In this document: positions 29,684 through 38,142 of the stretch, one piece after another
Position numbering within the stretch: position 1 is the stretch's first letter
How the letters are laid out: the number at the start of each line of letters is the position of its first letter
From: Gammaproteobacteria bacterium
Lineage (GTDB): Bacteria > Pseudomonadota > Gammaproteobacteria > SZUA-140
Reading direction: 5' to 3'
Assembly (NCBI GenBank): GCA_015492435.1
Contig: WGFB01000061.1
Span: 1 to 47,048 of the forward strand
Length of the DNA: 47,048 nucleotides
Notes under the pieces: model-generated
Told to the model about the DNA's origin: nothing
The model's input: the letters and a program-made list of their open reading frames with translations, nothing else
Database searches by the model: none
Made by a program: the position numbers and the translations under genes

Positions 29684-30361
29684 TTACATAACCCGTTTGA
29701 CGTCGGCGAGCTGCATGGAGCCCTGCCCCGCCAGATTCAATGTGACACCCTGTCCCTGGCCTCCCACCGACACGCTCTCCACCTTGGCCGCCAGGAATGT
29801 CTCCAACCCTACGGCCTCGCCGCCGAATTGCGCCTCGGCCTTGATCTGATAGGTTCCACCGGGCACCGCATTGCCAGCGGAATCACGCCCATCCCAGCGG
29901 AATGTCGTCTCGCCTCCGCTGTTGGCGCCCAGGTCCATCTGCCTGACGAGCTGGCCGGTGACATCGAAAATATTGATGGTCAGCCTGTCCGTGCTGGAAG
30001 GCAGCTCTACAATGCCCTCGATGCCGGACTGGCCGCCGGCCTCAGCCTGGGATGCGGGCACCAGCACGGAACGGCCCACCATGGTGGACGCCTGCAGAAC
30101 CTGGCTCGAATACATGGCGGTGGCCACCTGCTGGAAACTGTTCTGCAGCTCCTGAATACTGGAGACGGAACTGAACTGCGCGATCTGGCTGAAGAACTCC
30201 GCGCCCTCCAGGGGCTTGGTGGGGTCCTGGTTGTTCAATTGCGCCGTCATGAGCTTGAGAAAATCCGACTGCCCCAGGGCATCCTTTTTGTTCTCCCTCG
30301 CATTGGCCTGGGTGCTTGACAGCCCCAGGCTTTCGAGGGCCTTGCTATCCAGTGTATTCAT
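29684..30361 (-). CDS. flgD: FlgD, hook cap protein
   Basis: FlgD is the scaffold that caps the growing hook. The N-terminal conserved block is ALGQSDFLKLMTAQLNNQDP, TKPLEGAEFFSQIAQFSSVS; the C-terminal part (LTINIFDVTGQLVRQMDLGA, FRWDGRDSAGNAVPGGTYQI) is the FlgD Ig-like/Tudor region. At 225 residues it is of normal length. It is followed by flgE after 24 bases. Confidence 0.96.
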   Translation of the reverse strand: MNTLDSKALESLGLSSTQANARENKKDALGQSDFLKLMTAQLNNQDPTKPLEGAEFFSQIAQFSSVSSIQELQNSFQQVATAMYSSQVLQASTMVGRSVLVPASQAEAGGQSGIEGIVELPSSTDRLTINIFDVTGQLVRQMDLGANSGGETTFRWDGRDSAGNAVPGGTYQIKAEAQFGGEAVGLETFLAAKVESVSVGGQGQGVTLNLAGQGSMQLADVKRVM

Positions 30362-30389
30362 GATTCAGGCTCCTGGTTCCTTTGCCCGC

Positions 30390-30797
30390 TTACTGTCCCA
30401 GCCGCAACGTATTCAGCGCCAGCTCCTTCGAGGTCATGATGACCTCGACGCTGTTCTGGTAGGCGCGCGAGGCGGAGATCATGTTGGCCATTTCCTCCAC
30501 CGTGTTGACATTGGACTTGTAGATATAGCCGTCTTCATCGGCCAGGGAGTTCTCCGGGTCATACTCACGGTAGACCGGCGCATCGTTCACCACGACGCCC
30601 TCCACGCGCACACCGGCGACGCTCTTGTTGAAACGGTCGAAAACCGTGGCGAATACCGGCTGGCGCGAACGGTAGGCCCCGGCCTCACTGCTGCTCACCG
30701 CCTCGCTGTTGGCGAGATTGCTCGCGGTGGTATTGAGCCGTATGTTCTGCGCGCTCATGGCCGAGCCGGAAATGTCAAAGATGGTGAATAAAGACAT
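30390..30797 (-). CDS. flgC: FlgC, proximal rod protein
   Basis: The 135-residue protein carries the rod signature (FDISGSAMSAQNIRLNTTAS, NLANSEAVSSSEAGAYRSRQ) and the C-terminal NVNTVEEMANMISASRAYQN, SVEVIMTSKELALNTLRLGQ. It begins directly after flgB (the flgB stop and the flgC start are two bases apart), showing coupled translation. Confidence 0.97.
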   Translation of the reverse strand: MSLFTIFDISGSAMSAQNIRLNTTASNLANSEAVSSSEAGAYRSRQPVFATVFDRFNKSVAGVRVEGVVVNDAPVYREYDPENSLADEDGYIYKSNVNTVEEMANMISASRAYQNSVEVIMTSKELALNTLRLGQ

Positions 30798-30799
30798 GG

Positions 30800-31189
30800 T
30801 TATTCTCCCTTGATCGCCGCCATCAGCCCCTTCACCTTGCTCGTCAGGAACGTCAGGCTCGCCTGGTAGCGAATGGCATTCTGCATGAACTGCGCCTGCT
30901 CGATTTGTGCATCCACCGTATTGCCGTCCAGGGTGTTCTGGACAGGCTCCCGGTAATAGGTTTCAACCTGCGCCCTGGACGGGGCAGTGCCGATGTGGCG
31001 GCTGTTGGTGGTTTTGAGACTGACCCCCTGTTGGGCCGCCGCCCCCTTCAGCGCGGACTTGAAATCGATGTCCTTGGCCTTGTAGTTGGGGGTATCAGCG
31101 TTGGCCAGATTGGCGGCCAGCACCTGCGCGCGCCGCGAACGCAGTTCCAGAGCCTTGGCGTGAATTCCAAACGCTTTGTCAATATTCAT
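30800..31189 (-). CDS. flgB: FlgB, proximal rod protein
   Basis: FlgB is the first rod gene of the flgB-L operon. From the ATG at 31189 it has 129 residues: MNIDKAFGIHAKALELRSRR, AQVLAANLANADTPNYKAKD and the C-terminal NTVDAQIEQAQFMQNAIRYQ. An upstream in-frame codon at 31243 would overlap the sigma54 promoter, so the shorter form is chosen, though its ribosome binding site is weak (CGGGATT). All FlgB landmarks are present. Confidence 0.95.
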   Translation of the reverse strand: MNIDKAFGIHAKALELRSRRAQVLAANLANADTPNYKAKDIDFKSALKGAAAQQGVSLKTTNSRHIGTAPSRAQVETYYREPVQNTLDGNTVDAQIEQAQFMQNAIRYQASLTFLTSKVKGLMAAIKGE

Positions 31190-31232
31190 AATCCCGTAAC
31201 GTCTCAGCGGATTGATCCTGTGAGACGAAAGA

Positions 31233-31247
31233 GCAATTGCCATGCCA
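31233..31247 (-). promoter_or_regulatory. Sigma54 promoter for the flgB operon
   Basis: The minus strand reads TGGCATGGCAATTGC, with GG-N10-GC spacing and intact TTGC. It is 44 bases upstream of the flgB start, in the 189-base spacer after cheR, which contains no gene. It probably drives flgBCDEFGHIJKL. Confidence 0.75.
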
Positions 31248-31378
31248 AATGGTATTTTTATGGAAAATCAGGATATTGGAACAGCCTCTGCGATCATCCC
31301 GACCTGCCGGGCGGCAATCATCACCGCGGCGCGGCAATCCTTGCCACGTGCGGGAAGGAGGCTTCCTGGGAAGGAAAG

Positions 31379-32227
31379 CTACTTGAGCTTGTAGACCATG
31401 CCGCCACGGTAACGCAGGGTTTCGAAGCGGTCGGTGAAGGAGGCTATGGATTCCGTGCCTCCCAGATAGAGATAGCCGCCGGGCTTGAGGGCGTCGGCAA
31501 GGCGCTTGACGATGTCTCTCTTGTTTTCCGCCGAAAAATAGATCAGGACGTTGCGGCAGAAAATACAGTCGAAGCGGCCCAGAGAGGTGAAACTTCTGAG
31601 GAGGTTGATTTCCTTGAAAGTGATGCGCTCCCTGATCACCGGCTTGACCTTGGCGTAACCATCGAACAGGTCGAAATAGCGCATCTTGAATTCGTCGCTC
31701 AAGCCGCGGCTCATGGCCGCGTTCTCGAAGACACCCTTCTCCGCCTCCTGCAACATACTGGGAGAGATGTCGGTGGCCACGATCCTGATGCCCGGCAGGC
31801 TGTTGGGCCTGTTGCGGAGGTATTCCTGGATCACCATGGAAATGGAATAGGGTTCCTGCCCGGACGAACAGGCCGCGGACCAGATGGCGGTTCCGTACCC
31901 CCTCGCGCTCAGATCCGGGAGTATGATCTCCCGCAGGCTCTCGAAGGGATGATTGTCCCGGAACCAGGAAGTCTCGTTGGTGGTCATGGCATCGATGACG
32001 CTGACCTGGACGGACCTGTCGCGGCCTGTATTGAGGGCCCGCACCAGTTCCCCCATCGAGGAGAACCCCTGCTCCTTCACCACGCGGCTCAGGCGGCTGT
32101 TGACGAGATAGTGCTTGTTGTCGCCCAGGACGATACCGCACGATTCTTCCAGGAACCGGCGTATGGCATCGTACTCCTGCTGCGTGACTGACTGCCGCTG
32201 CTCGGCGGTTGCCGGGTTCATGACCAT
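31379..32227 (-). CDS. cheR: CheR, chemoreceptor methyltransferase (first copy)
   Basis: The 282-residue CheR transfers methyl groups from S-adenosylmethionine to receptor glutamates. The SAM-binding motif is IWSAACSSGQEPYSISMVIQ, with RIVATDISPSMLQEAEKGVF and FDCIFCRNVLIYFSAENKRD. The N-terminal helical domain (YDAIRRFLEESCGIVLGDNK) and the loop ETSWFRDNHPFESLREIILP are normal. It follows cheV by 81 bases and precedes flgB, the same order as in Pseudomonas and Vibrio. A second, different CheR (41796-42629) belongs to the other che cluster, so this one probably serves the main receptor set. Confidence 0.95.
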   Translation of the reverse strand: MVMNPATAEQRQSVTQQEYDAIRRFLEESCGIVLGDNKHYLVNSRLSRVVKEQGFSSMGELVRALNTGRDRSVQVSVIDAMTTNETSWFRDNHPFESLREIILPDLSARGYGTAIWSAACSSGQEPYSISMVIQEYLRNRPNSLPGIRIVATDISPSMLQEAEKGVFENAAMSRGLSDEFKMRYFDLFDGYAKVKPVIRERITFKEINLLRSFTSLGRFDCIFCRNVLIYFSAENKRDIVKRLADALKPGGYLYLGGTESIASFTDRFETLRYRGGMVYKLK

Positions 32228-32308
32228 TTGCGCTTGCTCTTTATTCCGTCGGCGGCCGGGGGCAGGCTGTCCGGGATCCGTTCCCTGGCGCCATTTCCCA
32301 TGCGCGGG

Positions 32309-33256
32309 CTACGCCGCGGCCACCTCGGTGGCATCGATACTCTTGAGGCGCTCCAAAACAACCTGGGTCAGAATATCCGGGTCATATTTGGCGATGAACT
32401 GGTTGGCCCCCACTTTCTCCACCATGGCCTTGTTGAAAACGCCGCTCAGGGAACTGTGCAGCAGGATATAGAGATCCCTCAGAGTACCATCCTTGCGCAC
32501 CTCCGCGGTAAAGGTATAGCCGTCCATCTCCGGCATCTCGATATCGGAAATGACCATGATGAGATGTTCCAACCTGACGGGATCGTTGGCGGCCCAGTCC
32601 TTGAGGCATTCCAGCGCCTCGCGCCCGTTCTTGGCCATGACGTATTCGATGCCCATCTGCTCCAGCGGCCTGGAGATCTGCTTGCGCGCGACCGCGGAAT
32701 CGTCCGCCACGAGTATGAACATGTCCTCCTTCTTCAACTGCCTGCCCTCATCGGCCAGGGAATCGGATACTTCCACGGTGGTGCCGCACAGGTCGGCGAG
32801 TATTTTCTCCACATCCAGGATGCCGACGAATTTCTCATCCACGCGCGTGACAGCCGTCAAATAACTGGCGCTTGTCATCCCCTTGGGCGGCGGTAGAATC
32901 TCAGCCCAGTTCATGTTGATGATGCGGTCCACGCTGCTGACCAGATACCCCTGAATCTTGGTGTTGTATTCGGTGACGATGATGAAGCCATCCTCGGGAT
33001 TGTCCAGGGCGGGCTTGCCGATGACCATGGCCAGGTCAATGACCGGCAGGGTCTTGCCGCGTATGTCGGCGATGCCCCGTATGACCGGATGGGCCTTGGG
33101 TATCCTCGTCAGCGGAGGGCAGTGTATAACTTCTTGTACCTTGAAGACATTTATCCCAAACCGCTGCTCGTCGCCAAGGTGGAACATCAGCAGTTCCATG
33201 CGGTTGTGGCCCGCCAGTTGAGTCAGCCGGTTGACTCCGTCCATTACGCTCGTCAT
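32309..33256 (-). CDS. cheV: CheV, chemotaxis coupling protein with receiver
   Basis: CheV combines a CheW-like domain (ELLMFHLGDEQRFGINVFKV, IRGIADIRGKTLPVIDLAMV) at the N-terminus with a C-terminal receiver (MFILVADDSAVARKQISRPL, MVISDIEMPEMDGYTFTAEV). It couples receptors to CheA and may act as a phosphate sink. The ATG at 33256 is chosen (315 residues) because the longer frame up to 33439 crosses into the divergent flgA promoter and adds an unlikely Cys/Ser-rich peptide. It pairs with the adjacent cheR. Confidence 0.93.
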   Translation of the reverse strand: MTSVMDGVNRLTQLAGHNRMELLMFHLGDEQRFGINVFKVQEVIHCPPLTRIPKAHPVIRGIADIRGKTLPVIDLAMVIGKPALDNPEDGFIIVTEYNTKIQGYLVSSVDRIINMNWAEILPPPKGMTSASYLTAVTRVDEKFVGILDVEKILADLCGTTVEVSDSLADEGRQLKKEDMFILVADDSAVARKQISRPLEQMGIEYVMAKNGREALECLKDWAANDPVRLEHLIMVISDIEMPEMDGYTFTAEVRKDGTLRDLYILLHSSLSGVFNKAMVEKVGANQFIAKYDPDILTQVVLERLKSIDATEVAAA

Positions 33257-33357
33257 CGTCTTCTCATCTCCACTTTCACTCCGCTTACAGAAGTGTATCG
33301 ACTTTGTCAGACAATTCTTAACTTTGCGGCCGCCATGTGACTGTTCAGTGGCAGCAA

Positions 33358-33372
33358 TGGCATGTTTCGTGC
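33358..33372 (+). promoter_or_regulatory. Sigma54 promoter for flgA(MN)
   Basis: The plus strand reads TGGCATGTTTCGTGC, with ten bases between GG and GC and a following T. The -24 element is good and the -12 lacks one T. Expected transcription would start near 33384, ahead of flgA. This is the point where gene direction changes. Confidence 0.55.
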
Positions 33373-33419
33373 TTACTACATGAACAGAACACATCGTGGA
33401 CGCAGCATCCGATTCAATC

Positions 33420-34142
33420 ATGTACACATATCGTGCCAAAAAAAACCATCTCCCGGCCTCGTTCGCGGCAGGGCTCCTGCTGCTGGCAACGGCGCCGGTC
33501 GCGGCCCAGGAGATTCAGTCGCTGGAGGCCATCCGCGCGGCGGTCGAGCATTACCTCGCCGCCAGCAACCCGCCCGCGCAGGGACGGCAGGAGATCGTGG
33601 TGGGCAAACTGGATCCGCGCCTGCGCCTGGCCGCCTGTGACAGGGCGCTCAGCGTATTCACGCCCCCAGGCAGCCACCTGCGCGGCAATACCACGATAGG
33701 CGTAAGCTGCGAGAACAACAAGCCCTGGAAACTCTATGTGCCGGTCAGCATCAGGGTTTACAAGCCGGTTCTGGCCGCGAACCGCTTTCTGCCACGTGGC
33801 GCCGTCATCCAGGCCGGGGATCTCCAGATTATCGAAAGCGACATAACCACGCTGGGACGGGGCTATTTCTCCGAGGACGATCAAGTGGTCGGCAAAGTGG
33901 TCAAGCAGCCCCTGATGACCGGCAAGGTTGTCGAGCCCTATCATATCGGTAACCCCAAAATCGTGCGGCGTGGGGAAAGCGTCACCATACTGGCCAGCAG
34001 TGACGGTTTCGAGATCAGGATGAAGGGCAAGGCCATGATGGATGGGACCTCAGGTGAACTGATCAAAGTGAAGAACGAAAAATCCAAGCGCATCGTGGAA
34101 GGCAAGGTTATCGCCTCGGGCATTGTCAAAGTATTGTTCTGA
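33420..34142 (+). CDS. flgA: FlgA, P-ring assembly chaperone
   Basis: FlgA is the periplasmic chaperone for the P-ring protein FlgI. The protein (240 residues from the ATG at 33420; a GTG at 33396 is an alternative) has a basic N-terminus, a hydrophobic signal segment (SFAAGLLLLATAPVAA, cleavage before QEIQS) and the SAF/FlgA region: GKLDPRLRLAACDRALSVFT, FLPRGAVIQAGDLQIIESDI, SDGFEIRMKGKAMMDGTSGE. The ribosome binding site is weak at both candidate starts. flgM and flgN follow on the same strand, a common arrangement. Confidence 0.94.
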   Translation: MYTYRAKKNHLPASFAAGLLLLATAPVAAQEIQSLEAIRAAVEHYLAASNPPAQGRQEIVVGKLDPRLRLAACDRALSVFTPPGSHLRGNTTIGVSCENNKPWKLYVPVSIRVYKPVLAANRFLPRGAVIQAGDLQIIESDITTLGRGYFSEDDQVVGKVVKQPLMTGKVVEPYHIGNPKIVRRGESVTILASSDGFEIRMKGKAMMDGTSGELIKVKNEKSKRIVEGKVIASGIVKVLF

Positions 34143-34191
34143 AAATCACGACAGGCGGCCTGGCGACCACGACATTCAGAGGAGAAAACAC

Positions 34192-34509
34192 ATGGCAATC
34201 GAAATCAACAACCACACCAACTCTCCCCGCCTCAGCACCAGGGAGAATCTTGCCACGCCCGATAAAATACAGGGCGGCGGACGCAGTGACAGGCAGGCGA
34301 CGGACGACGCGACCCAGGCCTCCGACACCGTCGTTCTGACGGAAACCGCCGCCATGATGCAGAAGATCCAGGCCAGGCTCGCGGATCTGCCGGTTGTCGA
34401 CAGCAAGCGCGTGGAGGCCATCAAGGCGGCCATCGCCGATGGCAGCTACCAGGTGGACTCAAACATTGTGGCGGAGAGAATGACGAGCCTTGAAAAGCAA
34501 CTGGCATAA
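34192..34509 (+). CDS. flgM: FlgM, anti-sigma28 factor
   Basis: FlgM binds and holds sigma28 (FliA) until it is exported through the completed hook. The 105 residues show an unstructured N-terminal half and the conserved sigma-binding C-terminus: DTVVLTETAAMMQKIQARLA, VVDSKRVEAIKAAIADGSYQ, VDSNIVAERMTSLEKQLA. The start at 34192 has GAGGAG immediately upstream at good spacing. It implies that the sigma28 promoters found in this window (fliC, che operon, second flagellin) are switched on after hook completion. Confidence 0.95.
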   Translation: MAIEINNHTNSPRLSTRENLATPDKIQGGGRSDRQATDDATQASDTVVLTETAAMMQKIQARLADLPVVDSKRVEAIKAAIADGSYQVDSNIVAERMTSLEKQLA

Positions 34510-34539
34510 AGCCGGCCTGGACCTGGGAGACAATACGCC

Positions 34540-34968
34540 ATGACTTCACTCGCTGGGGATGAGATTCTCAACAACGCCACGCAACTAGCGTCGCAACTGC
34601 TCCAGGCCCTCAAGGACGAGCACGAGGCCCTGACGGGAACCCAAGTGGAACCCCTGGTGGCGGCACTGGAGCGCAAACACCAGGCCATCGCGGAAATCAG
34701 GCAAGCAGAACAACAGATCTCCGGGCGCGACTGGCAACGCCTGAGCGAAGATCCCGGCAGGCGCGGAGAGTGGGATGCATTCTCCAGCCTGATGTCTCGA
34801 TGCCGGCGCCAGAACGAAATCAACGGGCGCATCATACACATGCGCCAGCAAAGCACCCTCACAGCACTGTCCATTTTGCGCGGCCAGGAACACGCGCCCC
34901 ATACCGCCTATGACGCAAAGGGCAAGCCGCTCTCGTCTCCCCCACCCTCGCGCATCGCGAGTGCCTGA
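34540..34968 (+). CDS. flgN: FlgN, chaperone for FlgK and FlgL
   Basis: The 142-residue protein follows flgM by 30 bases and has the extended helical pattern of FlgN (LASQLLQALKDEHEALTGTQ, VEPLVAALERKHQAIAEIRQ, ...SRCRRQNEINGRIIHMRQQS, TLTALSILRGQEH), including the conserved NGRI/Q region of the family. FlgN keeps the junction proteins FlgK and FlgL soluble before export. The final tail is Pro/Ser-rich. Between this gene and the next (34969-35252) only a sigma28 promoter is seen. Confidence 0.9.
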   Translation: MTSLAGDEILNNATQLASQLLQALKDEHEALTGTQVEPLVAALERKHQAIAEIRQAEQQISGRDWQRLSEDPGRRGEWDAFSSLMSRCRRQNEINGRIIHMRQQSTLTALSILRGQEHAPHTAYDAKGKPLSSPPPSRIASA

Positions 34969-35193
34969 GCCAGGCGGCATCCAGCCCCGTGATCCGCATG
35001 CCCCTAGCTTGAGCCGCGGGCAATTTAGGGCTCGACGCGGGCATTCTCCCGCCCGGCCCAGGTTGCCGTCACAATCCCGGAACAGACATTTCTCCATGTC
35101 CGTCTGAGGTATGGCTTGAGGTTGATCCGGTCATGGCGACGGAGGGCCATCTGGCGCCTGGCAGTACCAGACCAAGCAGGCATGTCAGTTTTT

Positions 35194-35220
35194 TAAAGTT
35201 TTGCATGCCAGGGTCGTTAA
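35194..35220 (+). promoter_or_regulatory. Sigma28 (FliA) promoter for the che operon
   Basis: TAAAGTTT, 11 bases, then GTCGTTAA: a perfect -35 and six of eight in the -10. It is 33 bases upstream of the STAS gene and should place the whole STAS-to-cheB operon in the late flagellar class. Confidence 0.75.
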
Positions 35221-35252
35221 CCGATTTATCAGAATATCCTGAGGGGGCAGCG

Positions 35253-35588
35253 ATGACAGGCCAGGCGTGTGAAGAAAACGGCAGGAATACGCTCCGCATT
35301 GAGTGCGGCCAGCGCCTCAATATCGCAGGCGTGGCCGAATTGCGGAAAATCATGCTCGATTCCATAAATAATCATTCGCAAATAACGATAGACATGACAA
35401 ACCCGGAACGTTTCGATACGGCAGGCATACAACTCCTGTACGGCTTTGTGCAAGAAGCGCGCTCCAGGAAAATCGACTTGACCTGGGAACCGGAGATTCC
35501 GGGTCAACTGAGACAAATCTCTGATCTGGTGGGCATGCAGGAAGATTTGCATTTCCTGCATCAGACAGACCAACAGCTCACTGGGTAA
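35253..35588 (+). CDS. STAS-domain protein at head of che operon
   Basis: This is a single STAS domain of 111 residues: RLNIAGVAELRKIMLDSINN, then the phospho-site strand-loop DMTNPERFDTAGIQLLYGFV, with Thr56 where anti-sigma antagonists usually have Ser, and LTWEPEIPGQLRQISDLVGM. The start at 35253 is supported by GAGGGGG upstream; a longer frame from 35133 lacks this and crosses the promoter. Small STAS proteins commonly precede cheY-cheA in gammaproteobacterial second che clusters; their role is not established. Phosphorylation of Thr56 by a partner kinase is only a possibility. Confidence 0.88.
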   Translation: MTGQACEENGRNTLRIECGQRLNIAGVAELRKIMLDSINNHSQITIDMTNPERFDTAGIQLLYGFVQEARSRKIDLTWEPEIPGQLRQISDLVGMQEDLHFLHQTDQQLTG

Positions 35589-35620
35589 TCCATCGAAAAC
35601 TGGCAAACAGGAGAAATGCA

Positions 35621-35983
35621 ATGGCAAGCATATTAGCAGTCGATGACTCAGAGTCCATGCGTCAAATGGTTTCCTTTGCCCTGAAGAATGCCGGGCACAC
35701 GGTCGTCGAGGCGGTCGACGGACAGGACGCCCTGGCGCGGGCCAAGACTAACAAGGTCAACCTGGTCATCACGGATGTCAACATGCCCAGGATGGATGGC
35801 ATATCGCTGATCAAGGAACTGAGAAACCTGCCCGATTACAAGTTCACCCCCATTCTGATGCTGACCACCGAGTCCTCGTCGGAGAAAAAACAGCAGGGCA
35901 AGGAGGCTGGCGCCACCGGATGGCTGGTCAAGCCCTTCAATCCTGACCAGCTGATTTCCACGATCAACAGAGTCCTGGGCTGA
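35621..35983 (+). CDS. cheY: CheY-like single-domain response regulator
   Basis: The 120-residue receiver has the acidic pair D8/D9 (AVDDSESMRQ), phospho-acceptor D52 (LVITDVNMPRMDG), T82/T83 and K104 (GWLVKPFNPDQ), all standard for CheY. It lies directly before cheA and is the output (or phosphate sink) of this second chemosensory system. Whether it binds the flagellar motor cannot be judged; in Pseudomonas cluster II the corresponding CheY2 is not the main motor regulator. Confidence 0.95.
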   Translation: MASILAVDDSESMRQMVSFALKNAGHTVVEAVDGQDALARAKTNKVNLVITDVNMPRMDGISLIKELRNLPDYKFTPILMLTTESSSEKKQQGKEAGATGWLVKPFNPDQLISTINRVLG

Positions 35984-35991
35984 TACAAGGC

Positions 35992-38037
35992 ATGTCCATC
36001 GATATCACGCAGTTTCACCAGACTTTCTTCGAGGAAAGTTTCGAGGGGCTGGATGTCATGGAGTCCGGCCTGCTGGAACTCGATATTGGCGCGGTCGACA
36101 GCGATGTCATCAATGCCATTTTCAGGGCCGCGCATTCCATCAAGGGCGGCAGCGCGACCTTCGGCTTCACGAACATCGCGACCTTCACCCATGCCATGGA
36201 GACGCTGCTGGACGAGATCAGGGACGGGAACAGGGCCGTCAGCACGGAGATCGTGGATATCCTGTTGCAATCCGTGGACTGTCTGAGAGACATGATCACC
36301 GCGCAGCGGGATGGCGAAGAAAACGATCAGGAACGTATCGACCAGTTGCAGAAGGAGCTGGACACCCTGCTGGGCAAGGAGCCCGGCAAGGATGTTTCGA
36401 AACAGCATACGGAAGACGAAACCGGTGTGGAAAACGCGTTGCCCAGTGAGTGGATCATCTCCTTCACACCCCAGCCCCATCTTCTGAAGACGGGCAACGA
36501 TCCCGCCCTTCTGTTCAGGGAGTTGCAATCCCTGGGGGATCTTGAGATCGAGGCCGACACGGGAAAACTCCCTCCTCTCGCCGAGATGGACCCTGAGTCC
36601 TGCTATCTGTCCTGGAAACTCAGGCTGCGCGGCGACGCGATCACGGAAGAGGCCATCCGGGAAATTTTTTCCTGGGTCGAGGACGACTGCGACCTGGAGA
36701 TAAGGAACGCATCCAGTGAAGTCAGGGGCGGGGAAAAGCGGGAAACAGAAAAGACGGAAGAACGGGTCGGAGAGAAGGGCGCGCCGCCGAAAAAACCCGG
36801 CAAAAAGCCGCTGACCCCGGAAAGCAGCTCCATCCGGGTCAGCATAGACAAGGTGGACACGCTGATCAATATGGTTGGAGAACTCGTCATCACCCAATCC
36901 ATGATGGGGAACCTGGATGGGGACTTCGAGGACTTCGACCACGCCCGCCTGGAACAGTTGCGCGAGGGACTCTCGCTGCTGGAAAGAAATATACGGGAAC
37001 TCCAGGAAAGCGTCATGCGCATACGCATGCTGCCCATCAGTTTCGTGTTCAGCCGCTTTCCCCGCATGGTCCATGACCTGAGCCAGAAACTGGGCAAGCA
37101 GATCAACTTCGAGATGTCCGGTGAGCAGACCGAACTTGACAAGACCGTCATGGAGAAAATCGGTGATCCCCTCGTCCATCTGGTGAGAAACTCCATCGAT
37201 CACGGCATCGAACCGCCGGAAGTGCGGCGCCAGCGCGGCAAGCCCGAGATGGGAAGCGTGCACCTCAATGCCTTCCACAAGGGGGGGAACATCGTCATTG
37301 AGATCAGCGACGACGGCGCCGGCCTGAACAAGGAGCGCATACTGGAAAAAGCCAGGGAAAAGGGGCTGATCGAGGAGGATTGCCAGCCCTCGGAGGAGAA
37401 AATCTACGAACTGTTGTTCCAGCCGGGATTCTCCACCGCGGAAACCGTCAGCGACATCTCCGGGCGCGGCGTGGGCATGGATGTGGTGCGCCGCAACATA
37501 CGGGAACTGGGTGGCAATATCGATGTCACCTCCAGCGAGGGCCAGGGCACGACGTTTACCATACGCCTGCCGCTCACGCTGGCGATTCTCGATGGCCAGC
37601 TGGTCAGGATCGGGCGCGAGACATACATCATCCCCCTGATTTCAATCATCGAGTCCCTGCTCATCGCGCCCGGGAACATCAACTCCATCGCCAGCAAATC
37701 GGAAGTCTACAAGCTGCGCGACGAATACATACCCATTGTACGCACCCACGAACTCTTCGGCACCCGGGCCGATTCCGACAATATCGAGGAAGGCCTGCTG
37801 GTGGTGATAGAAGGCGATGGCCAGAAGGCGGGCCTGTATGTGGACGAGCTGCTTGGACAGCAGCAGGTCGTGATCAAGAGCCTGGAGACGAATTACCAGA
37901 AGGTCGACGGCATCTCAGGCGCAACCATACTCGGCGATGGCACCGTGGCCCTGATACTCGATGTTGAAGGCTTGATTGGCATGTCCCGCAGGCCACGCGG
38001 CAACAAGGCCCAGCAAGAAGAAAGAGCGGTCGCATGA
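35992..38037 (+). CDS. cheA: CheA, chemotaxis histidine kinase
   Basis: The 681-residue kinase has an N-terminal HPt domain with phospho-acceptor H48 (RAAHSIKGGSATFGF) and a second, P2-like folded segment (about 145-240, WIISFTPQPHLLKTGNDPAL). The dimerisation domain (SIRVSIDKVDTLINMVGELV) leads to the HATPase (N-box DPLVHLVRNSIDHGIEPPEV; ISDDGAGL; SGRGVGMDVVRRNI), and a C-terminal CheW-like domain ends the protein. All catalytic motifs are present. It begins nine bases after cheY and is followed by cheW, receptor, cheR, cheD and cheB, the order of Pseudomonas cluster II (F7-type). Confidence 0.96.
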   Translation: MSIDITQFHQTFFEESFEGLDVMESGLLELDIGAVDSDVINAIFRAAHSIKGGSATFGFTNIATFTHAMETLLDEIRDGNRAVSTEIVDILLQSVDCLRDMITAQRDGEENDQERIDQLQKELDTLLGKEPGKDVSKQHTEDETGVENALPSEWIISFTPQPHLLKTGNDPALLFRELQSLGDLEIEADTGKLPPLAEMDPESCYLSWKLRLRGDAITEEAIREIFSWVEDDCDLEIRNASSEVRGGEKRETEKTEERVGEKGAPPKKPGKKPLTPESSSIRVSIDKVDTLINMVGELVITQSMMGNLDGDFEDFDHARLEQLREGLSLLERNIRELQESVMRIRMLPISFVFSRFPRMVHDLSQKLGKQINFEMSGEQTELDKTVMEKIGDPLVHLVRNSIDHGIEPPEVRRQRGKPEMGSVHLNAFHKGGNIVIEISDDGAGLNKERILEKAREKGLIEEDCQPSEEKIYELLFQPGFSTAETVSDISGRGVGMDVVRRNIRELGGNIDVTSSEGQGTTFTIRLPLTLAILDGQLVRIGRETYIIPLISIIESLLIAPGNINSIASKSEVYKLRDEYIPIVRTHELFGTRADSDNIEEGLLVVIEGDGQKAGLYVDELLGQQQVVIKSLETNYQKVDGISGATILGDGTVALILDVEGLIGMSRRPRGNKAQQEERAVA

Positions 38038-38142
38038 GGAGATATGTTTTCCCGCGGCGCTCACATGACAGGAAATGATCAACCCGGAGCCATGGGCTTA
38101 TAACCCCGTTATTGGACTTCCGGCTTTGTACAGGAGAGCAAA

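Noticed and set aside
33295-33320. Sigma28-like match for cheV (TAAGAATT, 10 bases, GTCGATAC on the minus strand)
   Set aside because: The -10 is good, but the spacing is one short and the -35 is weak, so it was not listed as a promoter.
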